This document shows, one piece after another, positions 8,998 to 18,446 of a stretch of 64,000 nt of DNA. Both the position numbers and the translations under genes were made by a program. The stretch is taken from contig JACKNC010000001.1 of the NCBI GenBank assembly GCA_024235095.1, positions 682,001 through 746,000 on the forward strand. The letters are read 5' to 3'. Within the stretch, counting starts at the first letter, position 1, and the number at the start of each line of letters is the position of its first letter. The notes under the pieces are model-generated. The model had not been told where the DNA came from. It searched no databases and saw only the letters and a list, made by a program, of their open reading frames with translations. The DNA comes from Gammaproteobacteria bacterium (GTDB lineage: Bacteria > Pseudomonadota > Gammaproteobacteria > Competibacterales > Competibacteraceae).

Positions 8998-9897
8998 TCA
9001 GGTATTCCAGAAGCGTGGAGGACAGGGGGGACGGTTGAATAGTAACGGTCTCAATAACTCCCATGCCAGGATAAAAAATCGTTGGGCGCGCGAAGTCGAA
9101 GGACCGAGGTAGCGGCCAATCAGTACGCCATCCAGCTGGGTCACAGCGACCCGCTCGTTGTCCAGCAAGCGGTGACTATTCCATGCAGCCCGAATGGCGT
9201 CACTCTCTCCACCCCAACCCTCCCCCACAGGGGTGGTAGCGGTCTTGGCGGGAGTGCATAGCAATGTAGCGCTCACCGGTTGACCTTGTAAACCCCAGGC
9301 GGCGTTAAGCGCGGAATCACCACCTGTATAGTTTGCCTGTTCCAGATAGAGCGGTTCGCCATCGCGCCAGAGTTCCAGCGTTTGCCGGCATTTGCCTGTC
9401 GTAAAGGTTTCATCGGCGGCGGGCCGGCCCAGACAGAGAATTTCCCAGCCCAGAAAGCGGGCGTCGCCGTGCAGCTCAACCTGGGTCAGGGTATGGACCT
9501 GCGCACCGCTGTAAACGATATTCTCCTGAGGCAGCCATTCCAGCGCACTGCCAGCGGTGACTGTCAATTGTTGAATTTGCCTGGCCAGGGGGCCGGTGCT
9601 GCGGTAGAACTTGCCTGCGGCTGGTGTGGTGAGCAGGGTGTGCGCGCCGGTTTCAATCTGTGCATCCACCTGTAACTCATCACCACCGACCACCCCGCCA
9701 GGAGGATGGAGAATAGCGACATGACAGACCTCCGATCCTTCGGGATAGAATGGCCGCTGCACCCGCAAGGGACCTTGATGAGCGCATTGACCTAGAACCG
9801 TGCGAGAACTGCAACGCTGAAAGCCTAGCCTTAGGGAAGCCCGCCAACCCGTGGTGGATGGAGAAGTCGCGACGGTCAGGATGGCAGCGCTCCGCAA
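8998..9897 (-). CDS. ureD: Urease accessory protein UreD
   Basis: Scaffold that binds apo-urease and recruits UreF and UreG for nickel insertion. The 299-residue protein has the family segments GPLRVQRPFYPEG, HPPGGVVGGDEL, and TTPAAGKFYRS. Between about residues 220 and 232 it reads TPVGEGWGGESD, encoded by a dispersed G-rich repeat (9202-9236). It is the first gene of the urease operon. Its start lies opposite the first part of the SpoIIE phosphatase region on the plus strand, so the promoters of the two divergent units must lie close together or overlap. Confidence 0.92.
   Translation of the reverse strand: MRSAAILTVATSPSTTGWRASLRLGFQRCSSRTVLGQCAHQGPLRVQRPFYPEGSEVCHVAILHPPGGVVGGDELQVDAQIETGAHTLLTTPAAGKFYRSTGPLARQIQQLTVTAGSALEWLPQENIVYSGAQVHTLTQVELHGDARFLGWEILCLGRPAADETFTTGKCRQTLELWRDGEPLYLEQANYTGGDSALNAAWGLQGQPVSATLLCTPAKTATTPVGEGWGGESDAIRAAWNSHRLLDNERVAVTQLDGVLIGRYLGPSTSRAQRFFILAWELLRPLLFNRPPCPPRFWNT
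9202..9236. repeat. REP-like G-rich repeat inside ureD
   Basis: A C-rich/G-rich segment that on the ureD sense strand resembles the repeat in ureF (both give G-E-G-x-G in translation). It is more diverged and its palindrome is weaker than in the ureF and fimV-like copies. Confidence 0.45.
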
Positions 9898-10039
9898 GTG
9901 GCGTTCGAGTCTTCGGGTTGGGAAATACGGCTATTGGTTCATAAACAGTCTAGCCTATTCTTTAATAGGAATCGGGTGTGGTTGCGCCCGGCGGCAAGCG
10001 ATTTTTCAACAGCGAGAACGGAACGAAACGGATGGACAA

Positions 10040-12061
10040 ATGGCGCTGGAACCCGAGCAAGCATTAGTCGGCAAGACCGCTGAGAGGCCAGTTCAACCCC
10101 CGGTGCAAGTTCGTCTGGGTTTGGCGACGCGCCTGTCGCTGGCGTTGGTGAGTGCGGTGGCGCTCGTGTTTGTCACGGCATTTTATTATGACTATCAGAA
10201 GTCGCATCAGCACATGCTGAACAGCGTCAACGCCGCCATCGCGGGTTTAAGCAGTGCGATTATTGGCAACCTGCAAGGTATTTTGGCGGATATCACAGCG
10301 GTTGCATCCGAGTTGGCGCAAACTGTTCAACAGGGAAAAGATGCCGAGGCATTACGCACGGTGGCTACGGACGCCATCATGGACAGTTCCTACTGCAATG
10401 TGGTAACCGTGGCGCTGGACTCGATCAACAGAGCGATTCCTTCGCAAATCCGGACGCAAATCCTGAGCTGTCGCTATAGTCATTCCAAAGTCGCTTGCAA
10501 AGTGACCATGGCCCCAGAGAATCGGGAGCCGATGATTCAGGATTCCTCCTCGAAAACATCAGAACAGGGGATATGGAGCGAACCCTTCCTAAATCCTGAC
10601 ACGGGTGAAGCAGTCTCCGCCTACACGGTGTCAGTCTATCGCATGGAGAATGACGCACGGGTGAGGGTCGGCATAGTAAATGCGGAACTTTCTTTAAGTA
10701 CTTTGGCGACCGCTATCCAGCGTCTACGGATTTTTGAAACGGGGTATGTGTTCATCCTGTCCGGCGATGGCCGGTATCTGGCCCACCTGGATACACAACG
10801 GGATATGTCCGAAACGATCTTTGATGTGGCGCGCTTTCAGAAGAATCAAAACTTGCTGGAGATCGGCCAGCGAATGATCCGGGGCGAAACCGGCTTTGCC
10901 GCCCTGTGGAGTCCTTACCTACAAAAGCCGGCCCGGATTTACTTTACGCCCTTGCCTGGAACCGATTGGTCGATTGGCGTCGTATTCGGTGAGGAGGAGT
11001 TGTTTGCGAATCTGCAGACATTAGCCGGTGAGGTTATTCTTATTGGCGCCGCCGGGTTATTACTACTGCTGGCGCTGGTGGTGCTGATTGTTCGCCAGTT
11101 TACCCGACCCTTGCTGGTGCTAACGGAGAAAAGCACCGCCATTGCCGGCGGCGATCTGGAGGTGGCGATCCCGCCGCCGCGCACGTATGACGAAGTCGGG
11201 GTGTTAACCCAATCCTTTGCCGAAATGCGCCAGGCGTTGTGTCGGCAACTGGATATCCTCGCTGAAACTCGGGCAGTACAGGCGCGGATCGACAGCGAAC
11301 TGAAAATCGCCCGCGCCATTCAGGACAGCTTTTTGCCGCACGACCCAGTCAGTTTGGCGGCCAAGGGTGGTTTGGAAGTCGCAACCTGGTTTGAGCCGGC
11401 GCGCGAGGTGGGTGGCGACTTGTTCCAGTGTTTCTGGCTGGCGGATGGACGGCTGTTTTTGTGCATCGGCGACGTTGCGGGCAAGGGCGTTCCCGCCGCG
11501 CTGATGATGGCGGTCACCACAACGTTGGTGAAGGCCATGGCTACGACGACTCCGGATCCCGCTGGGGTTTTGGGACAAGTCAATCGTGAATTGTGTGTCC
11601 TGAACGACCGGTTGTTGTTTGTAACCTTTTTTGCAGCGGCGCTGCACCCGGAAACCGGTGTTCTGACCTTTGGCAATGCGGGACATAATCCGCCGTTGAT
11701 CCGCCATGCCGATGGCAGCGCCGAATTCATGAAGATTGCGCCAGAGTTGGTGCTCGGCGTCGAAGCGAACTGGAGCTACGCTTCAGCGACGCTCCGCTTG
11801 CCGCCAGGAGATATGCTGTTGTTGTACACCGATGGAGTCACCGAGGCCATGAATGCCGCAGGTGAATGTTTCGATTCCTGGCAGTTGCTGGAGGTCTGTC
11901 GCGCAACGGATATTGCCCATCCGCGCCAGCTGATCGAGAAAATCATAGTCGCGGTGGCCACGCATGTAGGATCAGCTGAGCAGAGCGACGATTTAACTCT
12001 GTTAGCGGTGGCGCATCCGGATTCTCTTGCCGAACCGACTGTGGAGGCGCAAACAACGTGA
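10040..12061 (+). CDS. Membrane sensor PP2C-type serine phosphatase (Cache-HAMP-SpoIIE)
   Basis: A 673-residue membrane phosphatase of the partner-switching type. A first helix (about residues 28-48, LSLALVSAVALVFVTAFYYD) and a second at about 338-360 (ILIGAAGLLLLLALVVLIV) bracket a periplasmic Cache-like sensor; HAMP follows, then a SpoIIE/RsbU catalytic domain with metal-binding Asp in EVGGDLFQ, IGDVAGKGVPAAL and the terminal SDDLTLL. The frame is open further upstream, to 9851, but that would run inside ureD and adds no recognisable sequence, so the ATG at 10040 is preferred. It overlaps the next gene, an RsbW-like kinase, by 4 bases (GTGA). The likely substrate is a phosphorylated STAS anti-sigma antagonist, which is not in the window. 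Confidence 0.88.
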   Translation: MALEPEQALVGKTAERPVQPPVQVRLGLATRLSLALVSAVALVFVTAFYYDYQKSHQHMLNSVNAAIAGLSSAIIGNLQGILADITAVASELAQTVQQGKDAEALRTVATDAIMDSSYCNVVTVALDSINRAIPSQIRTQILSCRYSHSKVACKVTMAPENREPMIQDSSSKTSEQGIWSEPFLNPDTGEAVSAYTVSVYRMENDARVRVGIVNAELSLSTLATAIQRLRIFETGYVFILSGDGRYLAHLDTQRDMSETIFDVARFQKNQNLLEIGQRMIRGETGFAALWSPYLQKPARIYFTPLPGTDWSIGVVFGEEELFANLQTLAGEVILIGAAGLLLLLALVVLIVRQFTRPLLVLTEKSTAIAGGDLEVAIPPPRTYDEVGVLTQSFAEMRQALCRQLDILAETRAVQARIDSELKIARAIQDSFLPHDPVSLAAKGGLEVATWFEPAREVGGDLFQCFWLADGRLFLCIGDVAGKGVPAALMMAVTTTLVKAMATTTPDPAGVLGQVNRELCVLNDRLLFVTFFAAALHPETGVLTFGNAGHNPPLIRHADGSAEFMKIAPELVLGVEANWSYASATLRLPPGDMLLLYTDGVTEAMNAAGECFDSWQLLEVCRATDIAHPRQLIEKIIVAVATHVGSAEQSDDLTLLAVAHPDSLAEPTVEAQTT

Positions 12062-12495
12062 CGCCTGAAAATTTCGACGAAAAAACCGTCCGCTTGCAGC
12101 TGCCGGCTGAACTCGATCATTTACCGGCGCTTCTCGATCATATTCGCGAGATCGCCCAGAACGCCCAGTTGGTCGAAGCGCAGATTTCCCGGCTGGAACT
12201 GGCAGTGGAAGAAACGCTGGTCAATGTATTTAGTTATGCCTATGACGAGCAAACACGCGCTGATGGCGCCGTATTTTGTGAAGTTACCATCCGGGCCGAC
12301 GGGCTGACCGTGGAAATCATCGATCACGGTCCGCCGTTCGATCCGTTAGCCCGTCCCGATCCGGATACAACTCTGGAACTGGAGCAACGTCAACCGGGCG
12401 GGCTGGGCATCTTGCTCATTAAAACTTTGGTGGACGAAGCGCGCTATCGTCGTGAGGACGGGCGTAATGTACTCAGCCTCCGCATCAACCGGTGA
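12058..12495 (+). CDS. RsbW-like anti-sigma serine kinase / ATP-binding protein
   Basis: A 145-residue GHKL ATPase of the HATPase_c_2 type. The N box reads EETLVNVFSYAYDE, the G1 box DHGPPFDP, and the G2 box GGLGILLIKTLVDE. Such proteins phosphorylate a STAS-domain antagonist and bind a sigma factor or other partner. Its GTG start overlaps the stop of the SpoIIE phosphatase, giving a kinase/phosphatase pair made in fixed ratio. No antagonist or sigma gene lies next to it, so the target is unknown. Confidence 0.88.
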   Translation: MTPENFDEKTVRLQLPAELDHLPALLDHIREIAQNAQLVEAQISRLELAVEETLVNVFSYAYDEQTRADGAVFCEVTIRADGLTVEIIDHGPPFDPLARPDPDTTLELEQRQPGGLGILLIKTLVDEARYRREDGRNVLSLRINR

Positions 12496-12657
12496 GGGAT
12501 AATCCGGTCATAGTACGCGCTATGGGTTCAGGGGCAATATGTGTGATGGGCAACAGTAAGGACAATTTCAATGGAATTAACGTTATCCACTTAATATTTG
12601 ATATATTGTGATGATAATCAACCCCGAAAAATGCCCAAGTGGGCCAAGAGAGCATCA

Positions 12658-13296
12658 ATGAACAAATCTGTTGTAGCCCTGGCAGCGATGGGACTGCTAT
12701 TCACCACCGGTTGCGCCTCCCTGTACGGTGGAGATAAGGACAAAGCCGCGATGGAAAAAGCGCCCACTCCCCAACCGGCAACGACTCCGGCCATCCAGGA
12801 GCGTGAGGTCACCACCATGACCGCCACCGTGAAAGCAGTCGATCTCAAACAGCACCTGGTGACGTTGAAGCCCAAAGGTGGCAAGCCGTTTACCATCCAT
12901 GTCGGCGAAGAAGTCCGCAACCTGCCGCAGGTGCGGGTGGGCGATCAGGTCGTCGCTCGCTACACCGAAGCCATGGCGGTGCGGTTCAGCCGGGACACCT
13001 CAGGCGGATTGACCAACAAGCGGGAAACGCTGAGCGGCGATCGCGCCGCGCTGGGCGAGAAGCCGGCCGGCAGCGTGCGCAATACCGTGGAAATCATCGC
13101 CAACGTCCTGGCGATTGACCACAAGACCCGCAAAGTGACGCTTCAGGGGCCGGAGCGGACATTAACCGTGCGGGCGCCCAAGGATGTCGATATCAGCCGG
13201 CTTGACGTGGGCGATCAGATTTTGCTGACCTACACCGAGGACCTGGCCATTGCGGTCGAACCCGCATCCCCCAGGAAACCCGCTAAAAAGAAATAG
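12658..13296 (+). CDS. Predicted lipoprotein with duplicated domain
   Basis: A 212-residue predicted lipoprotein. The signal sequence ends in a lipobox (LLFTTGCAS) with the acylated Cys at about residue 19. Two related segments follow: TMTATVKAVDLKQHLVTLKP...VGDQVVARYTE and TVEIIANVLAIDHKTRKVTLQGP...VGDQILLTYTE, an internal duplication of a small beta domain. The C-terminus is basic (SPRKPAKKK). The ATG at 12658 is chosen because it gives an ordinary lipoprotein signal; an upstream in-frame start at 12598 would put 20 charged residues before it. A rho-independent terminator follows at 13325-13348. Function unknown. Confidence 0.8.
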   Translation: MNKSVVALAAMGLLFTTGCASLYGGDKDKAAMEKAPTPQPATTPAIQEREVTTMTATVKAVDLKQHLVTLKPKGGKPFTIHVGEEVRNLPQVRVGDQVVARYTEAMAVRFSRDTSGGLTNKRETLSGDRAALGEKPAGSVRNTVEIIANVLAIDHKTRKVTLQGPERTLTVRAPKDVDISRLDVGDQILLTYTEDLAIAVEPASPRKPAKKK

Positions 13297-13324
13297 TCGC
13301 TCTCGGCGCGGATCGCATCGGTAA

Positions 13325-13348
13325 AACCCGCTCAACAGCGGGTTTTTT
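13325..13348 (+). terminator. Rho-independent terminator after the lipoprotein gene
   Basis: An 8-bp perfect stem (AACCCGCT / AGCGGGTT) with a CAAC loop runs into a stretch of six T. It lies 28 bases after the lipoprotein stop and before valS. Confidence 0.88.
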
Positions 13349-13469
13349 CATGGGGTTCGCTTTTTGGAGCGAACCCGCACACCCGCTAACTGGGTTATAC
13401 TTTTTGCAAGGTTAAAAACTTTTGCTGGCTGCGCCACATCCGCCGATTCTCACCATCCGAAGACCGCAC

Positions 13470-16235
13470 ATGGACAAGACTTACGAACCCCACACCATCG
13501 AACCGCGCTGGTATGCCTTCTGGGAAGAGCGCGGCTGCTTCGCGCCCAGCGGCCAGGGCGCGCCCTACTGCATCATGATCCCGCCGCCTAACGTCACGGG
13601 CACCCTGCACATGGGCCACGCCTTCCAGGACACTATCATGGACGCGCTGACCCGCTATTACCGGATGCGCGGCTACAACGCCCTGTGGCAGCCGGGCACC
13701 GATCATGCCGGCATCGCCACGCAAATGGTGGTCGAGCGACAACTGGCTGGCGAAGGCAAGACCCGTCACGATCTGGGCCGCGAAGCGTTTATCGAACGGG
13801 TCTGGACCTGGAAAGCGGAATCCGGCGGCGCTATTACTCAGCAATTGCGACGCATGGGCGCATCGGTGGACTGGGCACGGGAACGCTTCACCATGGATGA
13901 CGGTTTGTCAGCCGCAGTGCGTGAAGTGTTTGTCCGCCTGTATGAAGAAGGGTTGATCTACCGGGGTCAACGGTTGGTCAACTGGGACCCGGTGCTGCAT
14001 ACCGCTGTCTCCGATCTGGAAGTCGTCAGCGCCGAGGAAAGCGGCTTCCTCTGGCATATCCGCTACCCTCTGGCCGAGGGCGGCGGCGATTTAATCGTCG
14101 CTACGACTCGCCCAGAAACAATGCTGGGCGACACTGCGGTCGCCGTTCACCCGGACGATGAGCGGTACAAACATCTGATCGGCCTTCACGCGGCGCTACC
14201 GCTGACCGGGCGCAATATCCCTATCATCGCCGATGAGTACGTCGATCCCGGCTTCGGCAGCGGCTGCGTCAAGATCACCCCAGCCCACGACTTCAACGAC
14301 TACGCCGTCGGCCAACGCCACCAATTGCCGCTGATCAACGTCTTCACGCCCGACGCCCGAATCAACGACAATGGTCCCGAAGCCTATCGCGGTCTGGATC
14401 GTTTCGAGGCTCGCCGGCGCATCATCGGCGATCTGGAGGAACTGGGACTGCTTGAAGAGACGAAACCGCACAAGCTGATGATCCCGCGCGGCGACCGCAG
14501 CCATGCGGTGATCGAGCCGTTTCTCACTGATCAATGGTATGTGAAAGCCGCGCCGCTGGCCGGTCCCGCCATCGCCGCAGTGAAAACCGGCAAGATCAAG
14601 TTCATCCCGGAAAACTGGGACAAGACCTATTTTGATTGGATGAATCGCATCGAAGACTGGTGCATCAGCCGGCAAATCTGGTGGGGCCATCGTATCCCGG
14701 CCTGGTACGACGCTGACGGCAAGGTCTATGTGGGTCACAGCGAAGCCGAAGTCCGCGAGAAACACCGGCTTGGGTCAGACGTAGCATTAGAGCAAGACCC
14801 GGATGTGCTGGACACCTGGTTTTCGTCGGCGCTCTGGCCGTTCTCTACCCTGGGCTGGCCGGAGCAAACCGGGGCGCTCAAGACCTTCTACCCTACCAGC
14901 GTTCTGGTCACCGGCTTCGACATCATCTTCTTCTGGGTGGCGCGGATGATCATGATGGGCCTGAAGTTCATGGGCGATGTGCCTTACCGGGAGGTCTACA
15001 TCCACGGTCTGGTGCGGGATCACGAAGGCCAGAAGATGTCCAAGTCCAAGGGCAATGTGCTGGACCCGCTGGATATCATCGACGGCGTGGCGCTCGATGA
15101 TCTGGTCGCCAAGCGCACCACCGGATTGATGCAACCGCAAATGGCCCCGCGCATCGAGAAAAGCACCCGCCAGCAATTTCCCAGCGGTATTCACGCCCAC
15201 GGCACCGACGCGCTGCGCTTCACCTTCGCCGCCTTGGCCACAACGGGCCGCGACATTGTGTTCGATATGGGCCGGGTTGAAGGTTACCGCAACTTTTGCA
15301 ACAAGCTGTGGAACGCCGCTCGTTATGTGCTGATGAACACGGAAGGGCAAGATACCGGTTTGACTGGCGGTGGAATTGAACTCAGTCAGGCCGACCGCTG
15401 GATTCGCTCCTGTTTGCAGCGGACGATTGAAGAAACCAACGCCGCTGTACGGGACTACCGCTTCGACCAAATGGCCCAAGCGCTGTATGAATTTACCTGG
15501 AACGAGTTTTGCGACTGGTATCTGGAACTATCCAAACCGGTGCTTAACGATCCAGCCAGCTCCGAAGCGGCTCAACGCGGGACCCGGCAAACGCTGGTTC
15601 AGACGCTGGAAACGTTGCTGCGCCTGTTGCATCCCTTGATGCCGTTCATTACTGAAGAAATCTGGCAACGAGTCGCGCCATTGGCGGGGGCTGCGGGCGA
15701 CACCATCATGCTCCAACCTTACCCGCAGGCTGACCCAACATTGGTCGACGCGGCGGCAGTGAGCGACATCGAATGGTTGCAACAATTCCTCAGTGGGGTG
15801 CGCCGGATCCGCGCTGAAATGAATATCGCTCCCGGCAAACCACTACCGGTGTTGCTCCAGCATGGTTCAGACGAAGACCGGCAGCGGCTGGAACGGCACC
15901 GGCGGGCGCTGGCAACGCTGGGGCGACTGGATACGATGGCCTGGTTGGATGACGATGAGCCGGCACCAGAAGCGGCCACCGCCCTAGTCGGTGGTATGAA
16001 GGCGCTCATCCCGCTGTCTGGTCTGATCGATAAAGCTGCGGAAACCGCCCGGCTCGACAAAGAAATCGCCAAGCTGCGCAAGGATGCCGAACGCGGCGCG
16101 GCCAAACTCGACAACGCCGATTTTTTGGGCCGCGCTCCGGCGGCGGTCGTGGAAAAGGAACGCGCCCGCGTGGCTGAACTCCAAACCGCTATCGCCAAGC
16201 TGGAAGAGCAGTTGGCTAAAATCCAGCAATTGTGA
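13470..16235 (+). CDS. valS: Valyl-tRNA synthetase
   Basis: Class I synthetase that charges tRNA-Val with valine and edits mischarged threonine. The 921-residue form starts MDKTYEPHTIEPRWYAFWEE; the HIGH-type signature is PPNVTGTLHMGHAF and the KMSKS loop is GQKMSKSKGN. The editing domain holds TTRPETMLGDTAVAVHP, and the C-terminal coiled-coil arm is present (DKEIAKLRKDAERGAAKLDN). The frame is open to 13422, but the 16 extra residues match nothing in the family, so the ATG at 13470 is preferred. It is followed almost at once by the DUF2333 gene. Confidence 0.98.
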   Translation: MDKTYEPHTIEPRWYAFWEERGCFAPSGQGAPYCIMIPPPNVTGTLHMGHAFQDTIMDALTRYYRMRGYNALWQPGTDHAGIATQMVVERQLAGEGKTRHDLGREAFIERVWTWKAESGGAITQQLRRMGASVDWARERFTMDDGLSAAVREVFVRLYEEGLIYRGQRLVNWDPVLHTAVSDLEVVSAEESGFLWHIRYPLAEGGGDLIVATTRPETMLGDTAVAVHPDDERYKHLIGLHAALPLTGRNIPIIADEYVDPGFGSGCVKITPAHDFNDYAVGQRHQLPLINVFTPDARINDNGPEAYRGLDRFEARRRIIGDLEELGLLEETKPHKLMIPRGDRSHAVIEPFLTDQWYVKAAPLAGPAIAAVKTGKIKFIPENWDKTYFDWMNRIEDWCISRQIWWGHRIPAWYDADGKVYVGHSEAEVREKHRLGSDVALEQDPDVLDTWFSSALWPFSTLGWPEQTGALKTFYPTSVLVTGFDIIFFWVARMIMMGLKFMGDVPYREVYIHGLVRDHEGQKMSKSKGNVLDPLDIIDGVALDDLVAKRTTGLMQPQMAPRIEKSTRQQFPSGIHAHGTDALRFTFAALATTGRDIVFDMGRVEGYRNFCNKLWNAARYVLMNTEGQDTGLTGGGIELSQADRWIRSCLQRTIEETNAAVRDYRFDQMAQALYEFTWNEFCDWYLELSKPVLNDPASSEAAQRGTRQTLVQTLETLLRLLHPLMPFITEEIWQRVAPLAGAAGDTIMLQPYPQADPTLVDAAAVSDIEWLQQFLSGVRRIRAEMNIAPGKPLPVLLQHGSDEDRQRLERHRRALATLGRLDTMAWLDDDEPAPEAATALVGGMKALIPLSGLIDKAAETARLDKEIAKLRKDAERGAAKLDNADFLGRAPAAVVEKERARVAELQTAIAKLEEQLAKIQQL

Positions 16236-16261
16236 ACATCCACCCGAACAAGGAACCCACG

Positions 16262-17341
16262 ATGACCGATCCATCCTCCACATCCGCGAATAAACCGAAC
16301 CTGGGTAATAAAGTCACTAAGGTTGCCACCTATTACAATCCGCGCACCTGGAAAGAGAAGGGCTTGTGGTGGACACTGGGCCTGTTTCTAATCACCTACG
16401 TCATTGTCGTGATCGTGCTCGGCTTTGTCTGGTCGCGTTCGCCCAGCGAGTTCGACGTTCACCAGAGCGCATTGGCTATGGCGAAGAACGAACAAAAGAA
16501 ACTAGTGCCTGGCTACGTGACGACCGCCACCGCGATTCGCATTGCCGAAACTCTGCTGGATAAACCCGGCGGTTATCTCAGTAATGATGTGACCCCGCCA
16601 GGAGTTTATCTGGATAACATTCCCAACTGGGAATTTGGCGCTCTGACTGAACTGCGAGATCTGGCGCGCTCGATGCGTAACGATTTCAGCCGCTCCCAGA
16701 CCCAGTCCGTCGAGGACAAGGATTTGCAGGTTGCCGAGCCGCAATTCAACTACGATTCAGAATCCTGGATTCTGCCGTCTTCCGAGTCGGAATACCGCAA
16801 AGGCATAAACGCCCTGTACCGTTACCTGGAGCGACTGGCTGATGAAAAAGCCCATGATGGTCAGTTCTTCACTCGCGCTGACAATTTGAGCGCCTACTTG
16901 GCGGTCGCCGAGAAGCGGTTGGGCAGTCTGGCGCAACGGTTGGCGGCCAGCGTGGGGCAAGCCCGCATCAATACCGATTTGGCTGGCGATCCCAACGCTC
17001 GCCAGTCCACACCCACTCCGGGTCAAGTTGAGGTAAAAACCTCCTGGTGGAAAATCGATGACATTTTCTTCGAGGCGCGCGGTTACGCCTGGGCGTTGCT
17101 GCACACGCTGAAGGCCCTGGAAATCGATTTCCGCGATGTCCTCCAAAAAAAGAACGCCCTGGTCTCTCTCCAACAGATCATCCGTGAACTGGAGAATACC
17201 CAGGCGTTTATCTGGAGTCCGATGATTCTCAATGGCACCGGTTTTGGGCCGATGGCCAACCACTCGCTAATCATGGCCTCTTATATATCCCGCGCTAACG
17301 CAGCCATCATCGACCTGCGCAATTTGTTGCAGCAGGGTTGA
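16262..17341 (+). CDS. DUF2333 family membrane-anchored protein
   Basis: A 359-residue protein of the DUF2333 family, found mainly in gammaproteobacteria and without a proven function. After a short cytosolic segment there is one helix at about residues 38-60 (WTLGLFLITYVIVVIVLGFVW); the rest is likely periplasmic. Family sequence includes GYLSNDVTPPGVYLDNIPNWEFG and the C-terminal GFGPMANHSLIMASYISRANAAIIDLR. The ATG at 16262 has AAGGA about 8 bases upstream and is preferred over a GTG at 16232 that overlaps valS. The downstream ydjM-like gene begins 12 bases after its stop. Confidence 0.85.
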   Translation: MTDPSSTSANKPNLGNKVTKVATYYNPRTWKEKGLWWTLGLFLITYVIVVIVLGFVWSRSPSEFDVHQSALAMAKNEQKKLVPGYVTTATAIRIAETLLDKPGGYLSNDVTPPGVYLDNIPNWEFGALTELRDLARSMRNDFSRSQTQSVEDKDLQVAEPQFNYDSESWILPSSESEYRKGINALYRYLERLADEKAHDGQFFTRADNLSAYLAVAEKRLGSLAQRLAASVGQARINTDLAGDPNARQSTPTPGQVEVKTSWWKIDDIFFEARGYAWALLHTLKALEIDFRDVLQKKNALVSLQQIIRELENTQAFIWSPMILNGTGFGPMANHSLIMASYISRANAAIIDLRNLLQQG

Positions 17342-17353
17342 GAACCGGGACGG

Positions 17354-18109
17354 ATGGCCGATTTCAATACCCACCTGATGGGAGCGGCGGCGGTCAGCGG
17401 CCTGGCCGCTACCGTGCTGGTCATGACCGGCCAGTTTCCCCACCAGGCGATCATTGGCTACTTCGTGCTGGGCGTGATCGGCGGATTGTTGCCGGATATC
17501 GATTCCCCGCACTCCATTCCCGTGCGCCTTGCTTTCATGGCGCTGGCGGTGATCGCCGGCTTTCTGGTGGTGTTTACCTTCGGATCCCGCTATTCCTTGA
17601 CGGAACTGATCCTGCTATGGATCGGCTGCTTTGTGCTGATTCGTTATGGCGTCTTTGAACTGCTCGATCACTTCACCGTCCATCGTGGGTTGCTTCATTC
17701 CATTCCCATGGGCGCTTGCTGCGGATTGATCACCACTGCCGTTGCCTATCATGTCTTTAATGCGTCAGTTACTCACGCTTGGCTGTGCGGCAGCTTTATC
17801 ACTCTGGGTTTTCTCGTCCACTTACTGCTGGACGAGTTTTACAGCGTTAATCTGTTCGGCAAGAAGTTGCTGAAAAAATCCTTTGGCACCGCCTTCAGCT
17901 TGGGCAGTATGAAACAACCCTTTGGCACGATGACGCTGTATCTGGCGGTGATTGGCCTGTTTTATCTCTGCCCGTCACCCCAGCCCTTTGGCGAGGTGAT
18001 GCTGAGTCAAAAGACCTATCGCAGTGTTGCGCAGCGCCTGCTGCCCGGCGAGACATGGTTTGCAGGTTTTCTGCGTCGGGTGACGCCGACGCAGTTGCCT
18101 GCGCTTTAG
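17354..18109 (+). CDS. YdjM-family membrane-bound metal-dependent hydrolase
   Basis: A 251-residue inner-membrane protein of the YdjM/DUF457 family. Hydrophobic segments occur at about residues 10-25, 32-48, 57-75, 80-98, 118-135 and 195-215. Putative metal ligands are visible in GGLLPDIDSPHS near residue 45, TVHRGLLHSIP near 110, and LVHLLLDEFY near 155. In E. coli ydjM is controlled by LexA, but I see no LexA box here; the gene instead follows the DUF2333 gene by 12 bases. The substrate of the family is not established. Confidence 0.85.
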   Translation: MADFNTHLMGAAAVSGLAATVLVMTGQFPHQAIIGYFVLGVIGGLLPDIDSPHSIPVRLAFMALAVIAGFLVVFTFGSRYSLTELILLWIGCFVLIRYGVFELLDHFTVHRGLLHSIPMGACCGLITTAVAYHVFNASVTHAWLCGSFITLGFLVHLLLDEFYSVNLFGKKLLKKSFGTAFSLGSMKQPFGTMTLYLAVIGLFYLCPSPQPFGEVMLSQKTYRSVAQRLLPGETWFAGFLRRVTPTQLPAL

Positions 18110-18275
18110 AGACGGCGCAGCGTATCTCAAGACATAAGACGCTGGCCGCGCTATGCCCACCAGTCGGGCGAACATATTTCAGCCGCGATGGATCGGCTTG
18201 AGGAACGGGTTACGCAGAAATTACGCAGAGCTGAAAAACGCTTGGCGGGATAGTGGCGTAAGGCGTTGTTTATGC

Positions 18276-18351
18276 TGGTGCCGGAAAGAGGAATCGAACC
18301 TCCGACCTGCTAATTACGAATCAGCTGCTCTACCGACTGAGCTATTCCGGC
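18276..18351 (-). tRNA. tRNA-Thr (anticodon CGT)
   Basis: A 76-base cloverleaf with the 3' CCA encoded. The acceptor stem is GCCGGAA/TTCCGGC, the D arm contains AGCTCAGTCGGTAGAGC, the anticodon loop is TTCGTAA (anticodon CGT, codon ACG), and the T arm has GGTTCGATTCC. The anticodon stem has one G-T pair. It stands alone between the ydjM-like gene and the LytTR regulator. Confidence 0.96.
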
Positions 18352-18446
18352 GATTTTTGGAGCGCGAATGATAGCTTGTTGAGCGCTATAAAGACAAGAG
18401 TAGTTTTAGATCCATGCGTATTCGCTACCCTCTTCTTCCCACGCAT

